From Colletotrichum lupini (Eukaryota; Ascomycota; Sordariomycetes; Glomerellales; Glomerellaceae): a stretch of 64,000 nucleotides of DNA. Numbering within the stretch: position 1 is the stretch's first letter; each line of letters opens with the position of its first letter. A program made the translations under genes and the position numbers. This document shows, one piece after another, positions 1-12,422 of the stretch. The stretch covers positions 7,130,001 to 7,194,000 of the forward strand of contig NC_064672.1 in the NCBI RefSeq assembly GCF_023278565.1. Reading direction: 5' to 3'. The notes beneath the pieces were generated by a model. The model was not told the origin of the DNA. It searched no databases and was given only the letters and a program-made list of their open reading frames with translations.

Positions 1-3000
1 TTTCGATAACCTCCCTCCTTAGCCCTTTATATAGCGGTATATAAACGCGGCTACTATAATATAATAACCTTCTAAAATCGTATACTTAGCTCTATTATTA
101 CTTCTTTCTAACTAAGCGAGGCCGTCGGTTCTTTTTAGTTTACTACTTATCTTTTATAAAAGCGTCCTCTTATTAAGTAGCCCGTAGTCGACCTATTATT
201 AATAACCCCTCCTTACTAAATACTATTTTAAGTACTCTTATTATATTAAAGTTTTATAGAACGAGTAGCTTATAATTTATAGTTCTAATAATAAGCTTAA
301 GTAGCTCTCTAAGTACTATGCCATAACTCTAATACCCTAGGCTCGTAGCCCCGTTATACTTCTTAAAGTACTCCTCGGAGTTCCCTTAAGCTAGAGCTCT
401 TAACCTCTTTTACTTACTTTTCTATATTATTATTAGTTCTACTTTTAAAATACTTATTATCCCTTTTACTTAAGAGCTACTCCCGCAGCTCGTCCTCGTA
501 TACCTTATTATTATAACTTTAAGGGGCTCTTATATATTTCTAGCGTTATAGAGGTCTTCCCTTATTTTTAATAATAGCTCCCCCGCTCTACTATTATTAC
601 TACTTTTACTATAGTTAGGTCTTCGTAATAGTCTATTTACTAAGTTCTTTATACCTAGCTTAAACCTAATTTTAATATTAAACGCTACGAGTTCGTCTAG
701 TTAGCGTAGCTATTTCCCGTTTAGTCTCTTTTTTATATTTAAGAACTATAGGTTAAAATAATCTATAAATACTACGACCTAATCTCGGCTATAAGCGAGG
801 TAGTATCGCTAGTTCCTTAATACGTCTATAATAACTAGTAGCTCCGCGTCTCTTATACTATAGCGGCTCTCTATATTTATTAATTTCCTCGACCTATAAG
901 TAATTAGATACTAATTACCCTTAAATAATTACGTAATTACTAAGCTAATAGCTCGAGCCAAAACGTCTATTTATAACTATGTGGGTAGGGTAGGGTTAAA
1001 ATATCGTAATATTAGTACGTTAGTAAATACTACTAATAGCTTCTTAAACAACTCTACGGCTAGTATTAGTAATTCTAATTATCCTAGTTTTACTTTCCTT
1101 AGTAAGTCTATTAGAGGTGCCGTTATCTTAGTATAGTTATTAATAAATCTATAGTAAAACCCCGTAAATCTAAAGAACGTCTATATATCTTTAACGCTCC
1201 TTAGAAATAGCTAATTCGCTATAGCTTTAGTACGTATAAGTTCTATTTCTACGCCTTTATTAAATACGATATACCCTAAGAATCTTATATACGATATATA
1301 GAACTCGTATTTATTACTATTTAAATATAGGTTCTATTACTATAGTCTCTATAGTACGCTACGTACGTACTCTTTATATACTACGTAGTCGTTATTATAT
1401 ATTAGGATATTGTCTAAGTATACGATATAGACAGTATTAACTAGGCCGCTCAGAACGTTATTAATATGCGCTTAGAAAGTCGCGGGCGCGTTAGTTAGCC
1501 CGAAAAGTATAACTAAGTACTCGAACTACCCGTATTTAGTACGAAAAGCCGTCTTCTACTTATCGCCCTTAGCTATACGTATATAATAGTACGCGTTCTT
1601 AAGGTCTAGCTTCGTAAAAATAAAGGTATTAAATAGTCTATTTAATATCTCTCTAATTAGTAGTAGTAGCGTTCTATCTTTTTATATAATCTTATTAATC
1701 GCTCTATAATCGACGTAAAGTTATAGCTCTCTTCCTTTTTTAAGTATAAAGAGGATAGGTACTCCTACCGGGCTTATAAAGGGGCGTATTTAGCCCCTAG
1801 CCTCTATTTTTATTAAATAGTCGCGTAAGATCTCGAGCTTATAGTTCGATAGTAAGTAAATAGGTCCCTAAGGGATAGGCGCCGCGTTATCTAGCTCGAT
1901 ATAGTAGTTATATAGTACTCTATTTAGTAATAAAATAGCCTTCTTTTTTAAAAATAGGTTATTAAAGTCCTAGTAACGTAGCTTCTAGTCCTTAGCTATG
2001 CTCGCTAGTATTATGTCGCTATTTATAACTAAGTTAATTACGATATATACGAGTATTACTAAAACTAAGTCGTTTAGTAGCCCCTTTTTTAGGGTATTTA
2101 AGTAGATATATCGTTCGTAAATTAGATACTACTACTTTTTTTATTTCTAACTAATTAGCGGGTCGACATTCTCTAGCTAAGGGAAACCGAGGATAAGCGT
2201 AAGTACTATAATATTGGCTATTATAAAGCGATATAGCTATGTCTCTATTACGTAGTCGTTATTAATAATTCAAAGCCGTAGGTAGTAGCTTTTTAACGTT
2301 TCTATCTATTTACCCTTAACGTTTACTAGCTATAGTAATAAGTAAATTCGTAAATTAGCGTTAAAGCTATTAAATAGCCCAATACTAACTACGTTCCTTT
2401 CTACTCCCGAATCGATAAGGGCGCTTAGCTTTTCCTATACGTAGTTTAGGTATATATAGGTCGGGACGTCTAAGCGCCGCCCTTATTAATCGCTAGCTAC
2501 TCTCCTTACTAAAATAGTATTTAAGCTTATTATTAGTCCGCGCTACTTAGCTAGGGCGAGGTCTAATTAATAACTAGCGGCTTTATACCCTTTTTAGTTA
2601 TATTTATAGTATATAACGCTCGGGTAGCTATTAGTAAGGTACTTAGTTTTACCGTAGTTATAATATTACTAATACTACTCCCGCGGTCGCGGGTAATCCT
2701 TTATAATATAGCTAATCTTTTTATAATTATAATACGTAGTATTTTTACTAAGCGAGTTACGGCGTGTTCCTTACGTATTTAACTTATTAGCGCCCCAGTA
2801 TCTTCTTACTAGCTCGTTCGAGTTTAAGTTAGAATATTACCTAGGGGACGTTCGTAAGCTCCCTACCGATAGCGAGGATTATTTAATACGTCTTATTAGT
2901 AATACTAATTATAAGCGAGTCCGTAAAAGTTCTATTTATAATACTATTACGAAACGTAGTTCGGGCCGTAGCTTACTTATTAGTATAAAGATCCTCTATT

Positions 3001-4169
3001 TTTCTATTAAAATATATTCTAATTCTATCTCGAGCTTATTAATATAGCTAACGAACTCGTCGACTTTCTTTTTTTAGCCTTATAAGGCGCTATTTAGTTA
3101 TATACTTATTACTATTCCTTAGCTAGCGGGATTAGATAGGTTATTTTATAAAAAGGTCTCTAGTTCCTCCTATATAACCTAGTTTATTATAAAACTAGAG
3201 GTCCTTTAGTAGTTAAAAATATAGTATATTTAAGAGGTTTTTATACTACCGCTTAGGTAGCTAACTATATATACTACTTTATTACGGTCTATTCTTATTT
3301 ATTAAGCCTATAAGTTAAAGTAATAGTAATAGTTAAAGAGGAAGCTCTATAGATCCCGTACCGATTTATTAGCGTATAATAAGTTAAAAAAAGATAGCGG
3401 TCTAAATATAAACGTTCCGCTTATAGCGCTTACTTAAGTTAGGAGGGAGCTAATAAATAGGGGCTTAGGTAGTACGAACTCGTTACTTTATTATTACTCG
3501 AGCGGCGCTTTAAGTACGGCTTTACTTATTAAACTATTCTTAGTCTGGGGGTTTACGTTTCTATTTACGTTAAAGCTAACGTCTGAGGCCGCTATAGCTA
3601 AGACCGTAGCCCTTAGTACGGGGGCCGGGCTATTTAAAGAGCTCCGTAAGCGTTCTAAATCTACTCGTCTTTTATATAAGCGGTCTTCGTACGTTATAAT
3701 AAGGATTTCTTTCTCTAATTATCGTTCTTATTCTTATAGTTCTATTAGCCTATTACTTATTATTCGGTTTAGGTATTAGCGAGTAAGGGTAAGAGGTTCG
3801 CTATTTTATTTAAAATTCGTTAATACTTTTAGTAATACGGTCCTTTTATATTACTACTACGTTAATAGTCTTACTACGCTTCGTTCTTATATTATTTATT
3901 AAAGAAGAAGCGACTTTAGGGGGTTTAATAAAAAAAAGTCGTTTTCTTTTTATTATCGTAGCGCTAACTACGCTCTCTTACTACGTCTCGTTCTTATTAA
4001 TATTTTAAGCTTTTAGCCTAGTCCCCTTCGTAAGTAAAGATTTTAAATTATTAATAAGTTTACGATATAAAAAAGAAGCTTATAGAGGCTAACTACTATT
4101 AGGGTCTAAAAGAGGAATTACTAAAATCTACCCTTCCCTCGAGGTATATTACTAGCGCTCTATATATAC
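1..4169 (-). mobile_element. RIP-degraded Ty3/gypsy LTR retrotransposon (gag-pol remnant, left end outside window)
   Basis: Minus-strand translation, ignoring stops, reads through a gypsy-type polyprotein in the order gag zinc knuckle (about 2681-2734), protease with the DSG triplet (about 2402-2425), and reverse transcriptase with FGLTNAPATF (about 1470-1500) and the YLDD box (1409-1420). The connection motif with FLGYIV follows near 1270. Integrase should lie toward position 1 and beyond. The zinc-knuckle cysteines and histidine have become tyrosines and the YLDD box reads YLDN, all C-to-T or G-to-A changes. CpA and TpG are nearly absent over the whole stretch and reappear at about 4169, the signature of repeat-induced point mutation. 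The element cannot be active. I could not define LTRs: the left one is outside the window and the right border is only marked by the change in base composition. Confidence 0.9.
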
Positions 4170-4185
4170 CTGAGCTGCTCCTTTG

Positions 4186-4917
4186 TTACTTAGTCCCCCT
4201 CTTTATGCCCCCTAAGCTATCCCTTAACCGACGAGGCCTGACCGGCAAGGCCTGATAGTTAACGTCTTCTGTGCTAACAACGCCCTGATCAACTAGTGAA
4301 CAAGCTTCTCTGAGCAGCGAGAACGCCAATCGGTTTCCTACGAAACCAGGAACCTCTTTTTTGATAACCACAGGTCGGTGGCCGGAACCCAATTCAGCAA
4401 ATAACTTTTTGGCAAACCTAACTTCGTCCGGTTTTGTAGTCGGTGACGGGACAATTTCGATCAAAGGCATGATGTGCGGCGGGTTGAAAGGGTGAACCAC
4501 CAAAAGACGAGTCGTATCCACCATATCGCGGCTCTGAACCGACGCGGCGATACCAGACGTCGAGCTCCAGAAGTGTGCCTCGGCAGGCGCAAAGCTTTCA
4601 ATCTTTGGCCATACTGATCGCTTGAAATCTGGATTCTCCGGACCTTGCTCCTGGACGATGGTGGCGCCGTCGCATGCCTCTTCGAGCGTGGTGCAGATCA
4701 CGAGGCGGCCGGACTCGCGCAGGCGGGATATGCCCAGCGACGCATCATCCGAGTCGATGTAACCCGGCAGGACTGTGGAAAGGTGATGTTCGAGGTCTGG
4801 CCTCGTATCAAAGACCCTGACGGTGCTCTTTGTATGTCTCAGGTAAAGGGCCGCAAAGGAGATGCCGATGGCTCCTAGTCCGACGAGGGCGACGCGCTCG
4901 TTCACGTCAGATGGCAT
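4186..4917 (-). pseudogene. 3-hydroxyacyl-CoA dehydrogenase-like, 3'-truncated next to retrotransposon
   Basis: The open frame gives 243 residues and starts at an ATG (4917). It has an N-terminal Rossmann fold with GLGAIG near residue 12 and the acidic end of beta-2 (VFD). The 3-hydroxyacyl-CoA dehydrogenase / lambda-crystallin active-site region VVHPFNPPHIMP contains the catalytic His, and the start of the C-terminal helical domain (GFVGNRLAFSLLREA) follows. Family members normally continue for another 70-100 residues after the GVVSTEDV segment. Here the last 25 or so residues (NYQALPVRP onward) match nothing in the family and the frame stops at 4186, 17 bp from the RIP-mutated element. The NAD domain is intact, so loss of the 3' end seems recent. 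It is divergently arranged with the histidinol-dehydrogenase-family gene. A short functional variant cannot be excluded. Confidence 0.7.
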
Positions 4918-5604
4918 GGTGACGATGAATCAATACCAGGAAGTTCAACTGAGTGCCGCTTATGTAATGGACTGACTTGTCGATTGGAGAAGGTTAAGGA
5001 TTGCCGTGAGGGAAAGCCGTCAGAAGAGAAGCTCGTCAAGTTGGGGGAGACGTGCCCCGCATGACGGAAGTCTCACTCCCGGGCGTTTCGGAATTCCGAG
5101 TTTTTGTCCGTGAATATCCAAACGCGGTTCCCTAATGCATAGGTAGGATAGCGTGCAATGCAGCTACCGAGGTCTACTTTGCTTGGTATTGGGAGCACGG
5201 TCAAACGCTCATAACTCAAAGCAGAGACTGCTTCCAAAAGAAATAGTAGACGTTGATGGCACTTTAGAAGAATCAATGATAGCCGGAAGTGTTTACTCTA
5301 CTCAAGCGATGGCCATCTGCGAAAAAGTATGACATGTTTATTGTCGGAAGAGTTGCACGACACATGACAAAAAAGTATATTGTAGAGTTGACGGAATTCC
5401 GAGAAACTCCGTGAGCTACCGACCCTGATGTCGATGTTTACGCTCTGTATATTAAGCATGAGCAAGCTCTTTGAAGATGTAAAACCACCTTTGCCCTCTT
5501 CACTCCGTCTCCAGGTCAAATCATAATAGTACTACAAGATCTCTTTACCTCAATAAGTCCATATTCCAGGCCATACCATTGCTTGTATATCATCACCGTC
5601 CAGA
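4918..5604. promoter_or_regulatory. Divergent intergenic promoter region
   Basis: 687 bp separate the start codons of the truncated 3-hydroxyacyl-CoA dehydrogenase gene (minus) and the histidinol-dehydrogenase-family gene (plus). No coding sequence is supported here, so both promoters must lie inside. This arrangement suggests common control, possibly by the Zn2Cys6 regulator on the other side of the second gene. I did not identify a specific operator. Confidence 0.5.
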
Positions 5605-7020
5605 ATGGTCCAATACCTCAAATCCAAAGCTGCTACAAATGGCACCAACTCCGCATCTCCGCTCGATGTCCCAGGGATTGTAAGGGGCGTGATTGACGAC
5701 ATTCGGGCAACTGGCGACAAAGCTATTCGGACTTATTCAGAAAAGTTCGACAAGTGGTCGCCGGCGTCCTTCAAGCTCTCTCAATCAGACATTGACTCGA
5801 TCGTTGCCAAAGTTCCGGCCCAAGTTATTGCCGACATCAAGACGGTGCAGAACAACGTTCGGACATTTGCTCTGGCCCAACGAGAATCTCTGAGGGAATT
5901 CGAGCTCGAAATTCGCCCAGGTGTTTTTCTTGGACAGAAGAATATCCCTATCGATCGTGTCGGCGCGTAAGTCTTTCGACATGATGTGTAACAAAACGGC
6001 CGATTGCTAAAAGTCAAATAGCTACATCCCTGGAGGACGGTATCCATTGCTCGCGTCCGCGCACATGACAATTCTTACGGCTAAAGCAGCCGGGGTCCCC
6101 AAAGTTATTGCCTGTACACCTCCAATCAACGGGCAGATACCCCCTTCAACCGTGGCGGCTGCATATCATGCGGGAGCTGACGAGATCTGGATCCTTGGCG
6201 GCGTCCAGGCCGTGGCGGCAATGGCCATTGGTACCGAAACTATGGACAAGGTCGACTTCATCGCGGGTCCCGGTAACGCCTTTGTAGCAGAAGCTAAAAG
6301 GCAGCTCTTTGGTGAGATTGGGATTGATCTTCCCGCCGGACCGACTGAGATCCTCATTGTCGCCGACGAAAAGGCGGATCCGACAACCGTTGCTACTGAT
6401 CTTCTTTCTCAAGCGGAGCATGGGCCGGATACTCCGGCAGTCCTAATCACCAATTCGAGGACCGTAGCCCAAAAGTCCATTGAGGAGGTTGATCGCCTGC
6501 TGAAGATTCTGCCAACTGCACCGCTGGCCTCGGTCTCTTGGAGTACCTACGGCGAAGTGATTGTAGTCGATTCTCTAGACGAGGCCTATGCCTTGGCAGA
6601 TGATTATGCAAGCGAACATGTTCAAATCCTGACGGAAAAACCGAGGGAGGCCCTGGAGAAGATGAGAAACTACGGCGCTCTGTTCCTTGGGGCCAAGACT
6701 TGCGTTTCCTATGGCGACAAGGTACGCCGTCATCCCGACATCCTCGGCGTCTCTGTTTTATGCTGACATTTCACCAGTGCATTGGTACAAACCATGTCCT
6801 ACCAACGAAGAAGGCAGGTAGATTTACTGGGGGGCTCTGGGTGGGAAAGTTCCTGAAGACTGTTACTTATCAGGAAGTTGTTTCCGAGTCGGAGAGCGGA
6901 GAGCTGGGTCGATTGTGTGGTCGTGCTGCACGCGCTGAGAACTTTGAGGGTCATGCTCGCTCTGGGGACCTCAGAGCAAAGCAATTTTTGGGTGACGAGT
7001 TCGAATGGCTAAGCAAATAG
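5605..7020 (+). CDS. Histidinol dehydrogenase-family NAD-dependent dehydrogenase
   Basis: Three exons, join(5605..5966, 6022..6721, 6778..7020), give 434 residues in one frame, the normal length of a stand-alone HisD-family enzyme. Introns are 55 and 56 bp with gtaagt/tag and gtacgc/cag borders. The family catalyses NAD-dependent oxidation of an alcohol to an acid through a Zn-bound substrate. Visible signatures are GPGNAF (cofactor binding), PAGPTEI, LLSQAEHG (two zinc ligands, Gln and His), YASEHVQ (the Glu-His catalytic pair), an Asp before NHVLPT (zinc ligand) and a C-terminal GHARS His (fourth ligand). Ascomycetes normally make histidinol dehydrogenase as the C-terminal part of trifunctional HIS4, so this single-domain copy is more likely catabolic, like HpsN sulfopropanediol dehydrogenase or aminoalcohol dehydrogenases. 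Its substrate is unknown. It is paired head-to-head with a 3-hydroxyacyl-CoA dehydrogenase gene. Confidence 0.88.
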
Positions 7021-7336
7021 GCACAACATGGAGTCACGTGTATTCATCCGAGAATTTAATGCGTTATATCAACCTCATTCAGTCTGTGACGCAAGAGATA
7101 GGTGACGAACAGTTAGTACATGTACTATTCTATCAGATTGAACTTGCGGCGTGGTTCTTAGTTTTGACTCAAAAGTCGTATCTTTGAAAAGCGTCGAATT
7201 TACATGGACTTTACCCAGGTACTAGCAGCTTAAAGTATCGAGGCGGTTTTTGATTTCACATAGCCTGCCTGCCATAGACAGTGTACTTGGGCTGTGCAGA
7301 TATTCTAGGCTTTTTGATCGGCTAGCCGGCTATTGT

Positions 7337-9638
7337 TTAAAGTAAACTGAACCCCATATGCTCAAAGTTGAACGATGGTAAGAATGAATCCCATGCTAGG
7401 TCAGAACCCTCCAAGATGTCCAAACCCAAGGTCTCCAAGCTGTCCATGTCGACAGTATCCTCTGGAAAGTTATGGTTGCCATCCATGAATCCTTGCAGAC
7501 TTGTGGGAAATGCTTCAGCAACTCGTCTTGCCGAATCCCACGCATCATTTGATGGCATGGCTCTACTCAAAGCTCTAGCTTTCCGAGTAGAGAGAGTCGG
7601 GCTGGCAGTCGTTTCGCGCTCACGTCCGTCCGCAAAGGTCTCTGATTGCCTCTCAGCAAGCTTTCGGCAATTTTCGACAAACTTGGCCAATCCAGCCCCC
7701 ATCCAACTGACAAGGTGATACCGCGTGCATTGTATGGACTGGTAAGTCTCTGCAGCTTTCGACACATGGTCAAAGGCTTCATCCTGGTCCATATCCAGAT
7801 GGCGATGATACTTCGTTGCGACTTTGAGAAGGAAGGTGCACGCATATGCTATCATCGTGTGATTATAGTGTGGCAATCCCACCAACCCTGCTTTGAGATC
7901 TGGGTCGGTGCTGATAAGCTCGATCGTTGATCTAGCGGACTCGACCGTTCCGTGAGCTAAGTCGAGAAACTCCATCGGAATCGGATCATCGACCGGGTTG
8001 GACGAAAGTCCCCGAAATACAAGGGAACCGATGAACAATTTCGCGAAGTGATAGTGCAGACGAAGATTCTTCCGGGGGAAGGCTCCTATCTGCCTCTCAA
8101 TATCGCGTTGGGCTGCAAGACACATGACACAGTCAACAACTGCCGCTCACAACCTTTTCACAAGTCACCCTCAACTTACTTCTGTATCGAGCACGCCACA
8201 AATTGTGCCATCGGTCCACCTCCAAATCGAATTTCTCAAGCTCCTTTTTGAATATTCCCGACATGCGACTGTCATCATTCGAGCCGAACATATAGGTGAC
8301 TTTCTCCAATATCGACAGCAGTTCCAGCTGACTGGAAAGACGGGTGTCGGTGCTTGAGCTGGGGATGGCACGAAAATACTTTCTCCATCCTTCCACAGAC
8401 GACGGGTTGCCAAAACTTGACGGCCTGCCATACAGAATTGAGAGGTGATGGTCGCAAATGTAGAACAAATACCACACCCTCAAGCAGCTGAGTACATCTT
8501 CTCGGTCCTTGAGCCCAAGGCTGTCGGAAAACCTGTCCTCGAGTTGACTGGTGCCGATGACAATGTCATATGACTTATCGAGTTGAAACTCGATAGCTCG
8601 GCGAATGGCAAGACCAGACACTGACCATGAAAGATCACTGAGCCAGAACGAAGCTATGCACAGTCCCTGAAAATCGTAGAGATTCACATGCTTCTTGAAC
8701 ATGAAGTCAGACACGAGCTTGCGGAGCCGAGCACTGCAGACTCGGTATAGTTGCTCACCCCCGTGTTCATGCAGAGCTGAGACTGTGCAGATTGCCACGA
8801 ATAAGAGGGAAGATGCGCGGCGCACGCTGTCCAGATCTTCAAACCGACTCGTGATCCCGTAGAGGTAGTAGTCAGTTCGCTCCAGAAACCTCTTCACCAG
8901 ACGGTCTGCATCATTCCGCTGAAGGCTTCCTTCTGTGATGAGGTCATGAGGCTCTTGTGAGAGTGGTTGAGCTGCCATAGGCGCTGAAGAAACAGCTCCA
9001 TTCGCATTGGCAGGCCTCAATCTCGTGATTTCATGCAAGGAGCTGATGGGCGCTTGACTCAATGGCTCGACAAGGTCATCACTCTGTGCACATAATGAAA
9101 CGGTTTGTTCTTCCATATCTTGATCCTCATCTTCGATAAGGGTGCCAGTCTCATCCGGATGCAAGCCCTCAACATTCAGCCTTCCTGCAAGTGAACTTTT
9201 TAGAGGCCCGAGCAGTGGCAGAGATCCTTGTTGCAGAAGGCCGTTAATCGCTTTGTGCAGCATGCGAATATCATCCACCATATCCGACCTTCACAAAGTA
9301 TCATGTATTAGCGGCGCAACTCATCGGACATGAGATGGGCAAGCGAACCGATTGGGGCTTGCATCATTGGACCTCGGCTCAATCTCTCGAGCTGGCCGTT
9401 TGAAGATGCACTCAATACTTTTCTTCCTACAATGCTGGCATGGCCCATCTCGGCCGCTCGGTAAGCATCGCACCTTCAAAGGGAGGTTAGCGACGCGTTA
9501 GTTGAGATGTCACGCATGCCAAATGGTCAGGGAGCCTGCACGTGCCTTTTGCTTTTGACAAGAGGAGCAGGCCTTCATTCGGGAGCTGTACGCGGCCCGG
9601 TGCAGCCTCTCCGGCTTCTTGCTGCGAGTTTCCATCAT
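7337..9638 (-). CDS. Zn2Cys6 fungal-type transcription factor
   Basis: Reconstructed as complement(join(7337..8112, 8180..9288, 9349..9473, 9546..9638)), 700 residues with every junction in frame. Exon 1 carries a basic N-terminus and the first two zinc-cluster cysteines (ACSSCQKQK). Exon 2 completes the cluster (VRCLPSGRDGPCQHC, then C), giving Cx2Cx6Cx8Cx2Cx6C. The intron between them (9545-9474, 72 bp) has a GC donor and AG acceptor and contains CTAAC. The third exon holds the fungal transcription-factor middle-homology domain: a VKRFLERTDYYLYG helix, then CLRVWYLFYICDHHLSILYGRPSS. It resembles PrtT-type protease regulators in overall form, but that is not enough to name it. The 9348-9289 intron has a weak donor (gttcgc), so that junction is the least certain. 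It converges on the HisD-family gene with a 316-bp gap and may regulate the 4-7 kb genes. Confidence 0.82.
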
Positions 9639-12422
9639 GAATGGAATGTTGTGCTGTCTCAGAGAACATGAATCGGGGAGAAAATGTTAGAGGCGCGGAG
9701 TTGACCGCAATGCTGAGACCCCGTTATGCTGTTAGGCCAGATATCCCTATAAGGATACTTCCCTAAATGGCCTAGCAATGTGTCTGAGTGACCTCCTCCC
9801 TTTTTGCTCTCCCTGTCTACATGATGCCCTCTAAGAAATGACACAACGTTCACCAGAGCACTGACCTGAGCTCTATTATAGATGATGGAGATTAAAATGG
9901 TATCTGGTGCCTTCCCGGTTCATTCTACCTACCGTGGAAACTTTTAAAATGGGTTCAAGGCGCTCAACACGTTGCAGGTGACTGCGCAACGAAGATCTCA
10001 AGTTCATCTGTCGATGTTGGTATGGGAATGGGTTATTCATATTTGCTTTTCTTTTGTCAAATAAGGGTTTGCGAACGGAGTAGAGTCAAATAGATAGGGC
10101 ACTGTGTCTAGTACGCTTTAATGACCGGCAGGAGATCCTGAGTACGAACCCGAGCACCCGACTTGCCGAAGGGGGGCTCGCATTAACCCCGTTTGCACTC
10201 GTGGCTCCAATTGATCCTCTGATGATTTTTTCGGTCCCTGGTGAATCACAAACGATCGAACGGCGGGCATTGTCACTTGAAGAGTCTCCCTTCTTTGCAA
10301 GCCAACCACATCGACCCCACCCACGATTTCAATACGTAGACAATAGTCTCAGTTGTAGCGTACTAAGAAGCTTGTAGCTCTGCTTGCCGGAACGTATGAG
10401 CGGGCCGACACTCGAATGAATCTCGGCGAATCTCATCCGGGCAAAGGAGCGCTCGCACTTTCGAATCGACATCACTACCTTATTACAGGACAGGTACTGA
10501 ATGTATCGTCTCCTTCCTCCAATCATAATATCAACAATGTGTAACCGTAATTTGCACCTCATTCAGTGGCTTGAATAGCGCTCTAAGAGAAGTGAACAGA
10601 TATAAAAACTCTGGCCCAACATCATCTTGGCACGAACTTTCCAACCTTTGAGCAAATTACACCGACCCTTTCTTGATTTATACGTTTACGGCTTAAGACC
10701 CACGGGGCCCAGCTCCTTCTAGGCATGGACTACTATCGTATCAGCTCCTTCGGCCATACATGATGTCATCGGCCTTGTGTAACGGTACAGCATACCATTT
10801 TGAGATGTCTGACACGCAGGCTCATTTCTCATCATACCAGTCATTGACCGGTCGACTGCCCACGCCTTACCTCGCCAAGCTTGCCTCGCCGAAGCATTAT
10901 GCCGGAACACGGATTCGGCTTACTCGTTTCCTGGCCGAGACTCGTCTTATCCGGGAGGCCAACACCTGACGGGGCTTGACCTCGGCCCGCTGATCGCGCT
11001 AGCTTAGTGCGAGACACAACCATTCCCCATCTCTCCAACCTCCAGTCAGCATCGACATCTACACGACCTTCGGGGCGCGAAACAAGAATGCCGTGTAACT
11101 GACTGAAAGTATTTGTTTCAGGATAGTTGATATCCCTTTCTGCTGCTCACTTCTCAGCAAGACGACTTGTACCCATCCCGAGTTGATGAAGAAGGCAGCA
11201 AAACGTTTTGCAGCGTAAATTCAGCGCTGTGAGTGATCCGTCGTGAACCAGAAGAGTAGTTTATGTACGGGCATTCCAATCATCATATAACATGGGAGAT
11301 TTTTCATTACGTCATTATGCTACATGTGCCATGTCGGCTCGGGTTGTCCTTCGCTTCACGCTCAAATGAAAAGCTAGACTGGACATTGAAGTACTATGAT
11401 TAGTCAATGTAAACAAGGGGCAAGTCCATGTACACCTCTGAAAATGCGTCCTCATATCAAAAAGAAAGGAAGGGGCCACTCATAGTCTCAATTGGGGTTG
11501 CACAAGGCGAAGTATCATTTCCTCGAAATGCGGCCTCTAGGGTCCAGTCGACTCCCTTGCCCTGCTGATCTTTCGACTGGTGTAACCTGAACCACTACCT
11601 AGGGGCTTCGGTGGCCCACCAACGACAATGGTGTCACGAAGCTTGCGATTAGAGAGAGCTCTTCTTATCAACAAAGACTCATCCAGAGCGATGAAATGAC
11701 ATCTCGATATTCAGCGATGTAACTACGTCCACAGACCCTGCTAGTTAGTAGGGAAGAGGCGCATGAGGCTCATTGGCATCGCAACACTAGAAGGGGTCTA
11801 ATAATGAGCCTACAAATTGCGATTCGAGCTTGCTGCTTGCGTTCCACCAGGCTTTCAGGATTTCTTTCTGGTAAAAGTAATTCCAGCCGAAAGATCAAGA
11901 GCACGAGGCAAAGGCGTGCCTAGAGCTTGACGGCTGTTCAGCTCAAGTTTGCATAGACTGATTCAGACTTTTGTGCTCGATCCAGAACACCAAAACCTCT
12001 CGATGGCTGCACTGCGAACAAAGAGCAGTCTCCAAACACACCGTCTCCCGACTGCTAATTCGCCAAGCACAAGTTGAGTATAAACATTCCTAACTTGGGC
12101 GCATGTCATAGTGCTGACCATTTGAAAGGGCGATGGACATTTCGGCGCTCGATGTGGTCCCGATGGTCGCCTATGACCCCCCAAGGGATTTTTTACCGAA
12201 GATTCCACTCCATAAGACATTGTGGCATGCGGGAGCAACGCACGAAAAAGGGGGCGAACTTTCCGGCCCTCGGAATCCCCAAGTAGCTTCCATAAATGTC
12301 GCTTCATTTTCGTATCCAGCCGCAAGCAGGACTCTTGGCGCTTCACCTCCTTGACGTTGTCCAACATCACCACTCGGGCAATCAGCAGCACCGCCTGCTT
12401 GGAGGGCACCACCGACGACACC
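9639..12422. other. Gene-free interval (2.8 kb)
   Basis: Both strands contain only short frames without domain motifs, splice structure or codon bias. The left edge must carry the promoter of the Zn2Cys6 gene (minus) and the right edge that of the acyltransferase gene (plus). I see no tRNA, repeat array or transposon signature. Confidence 0.5.
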
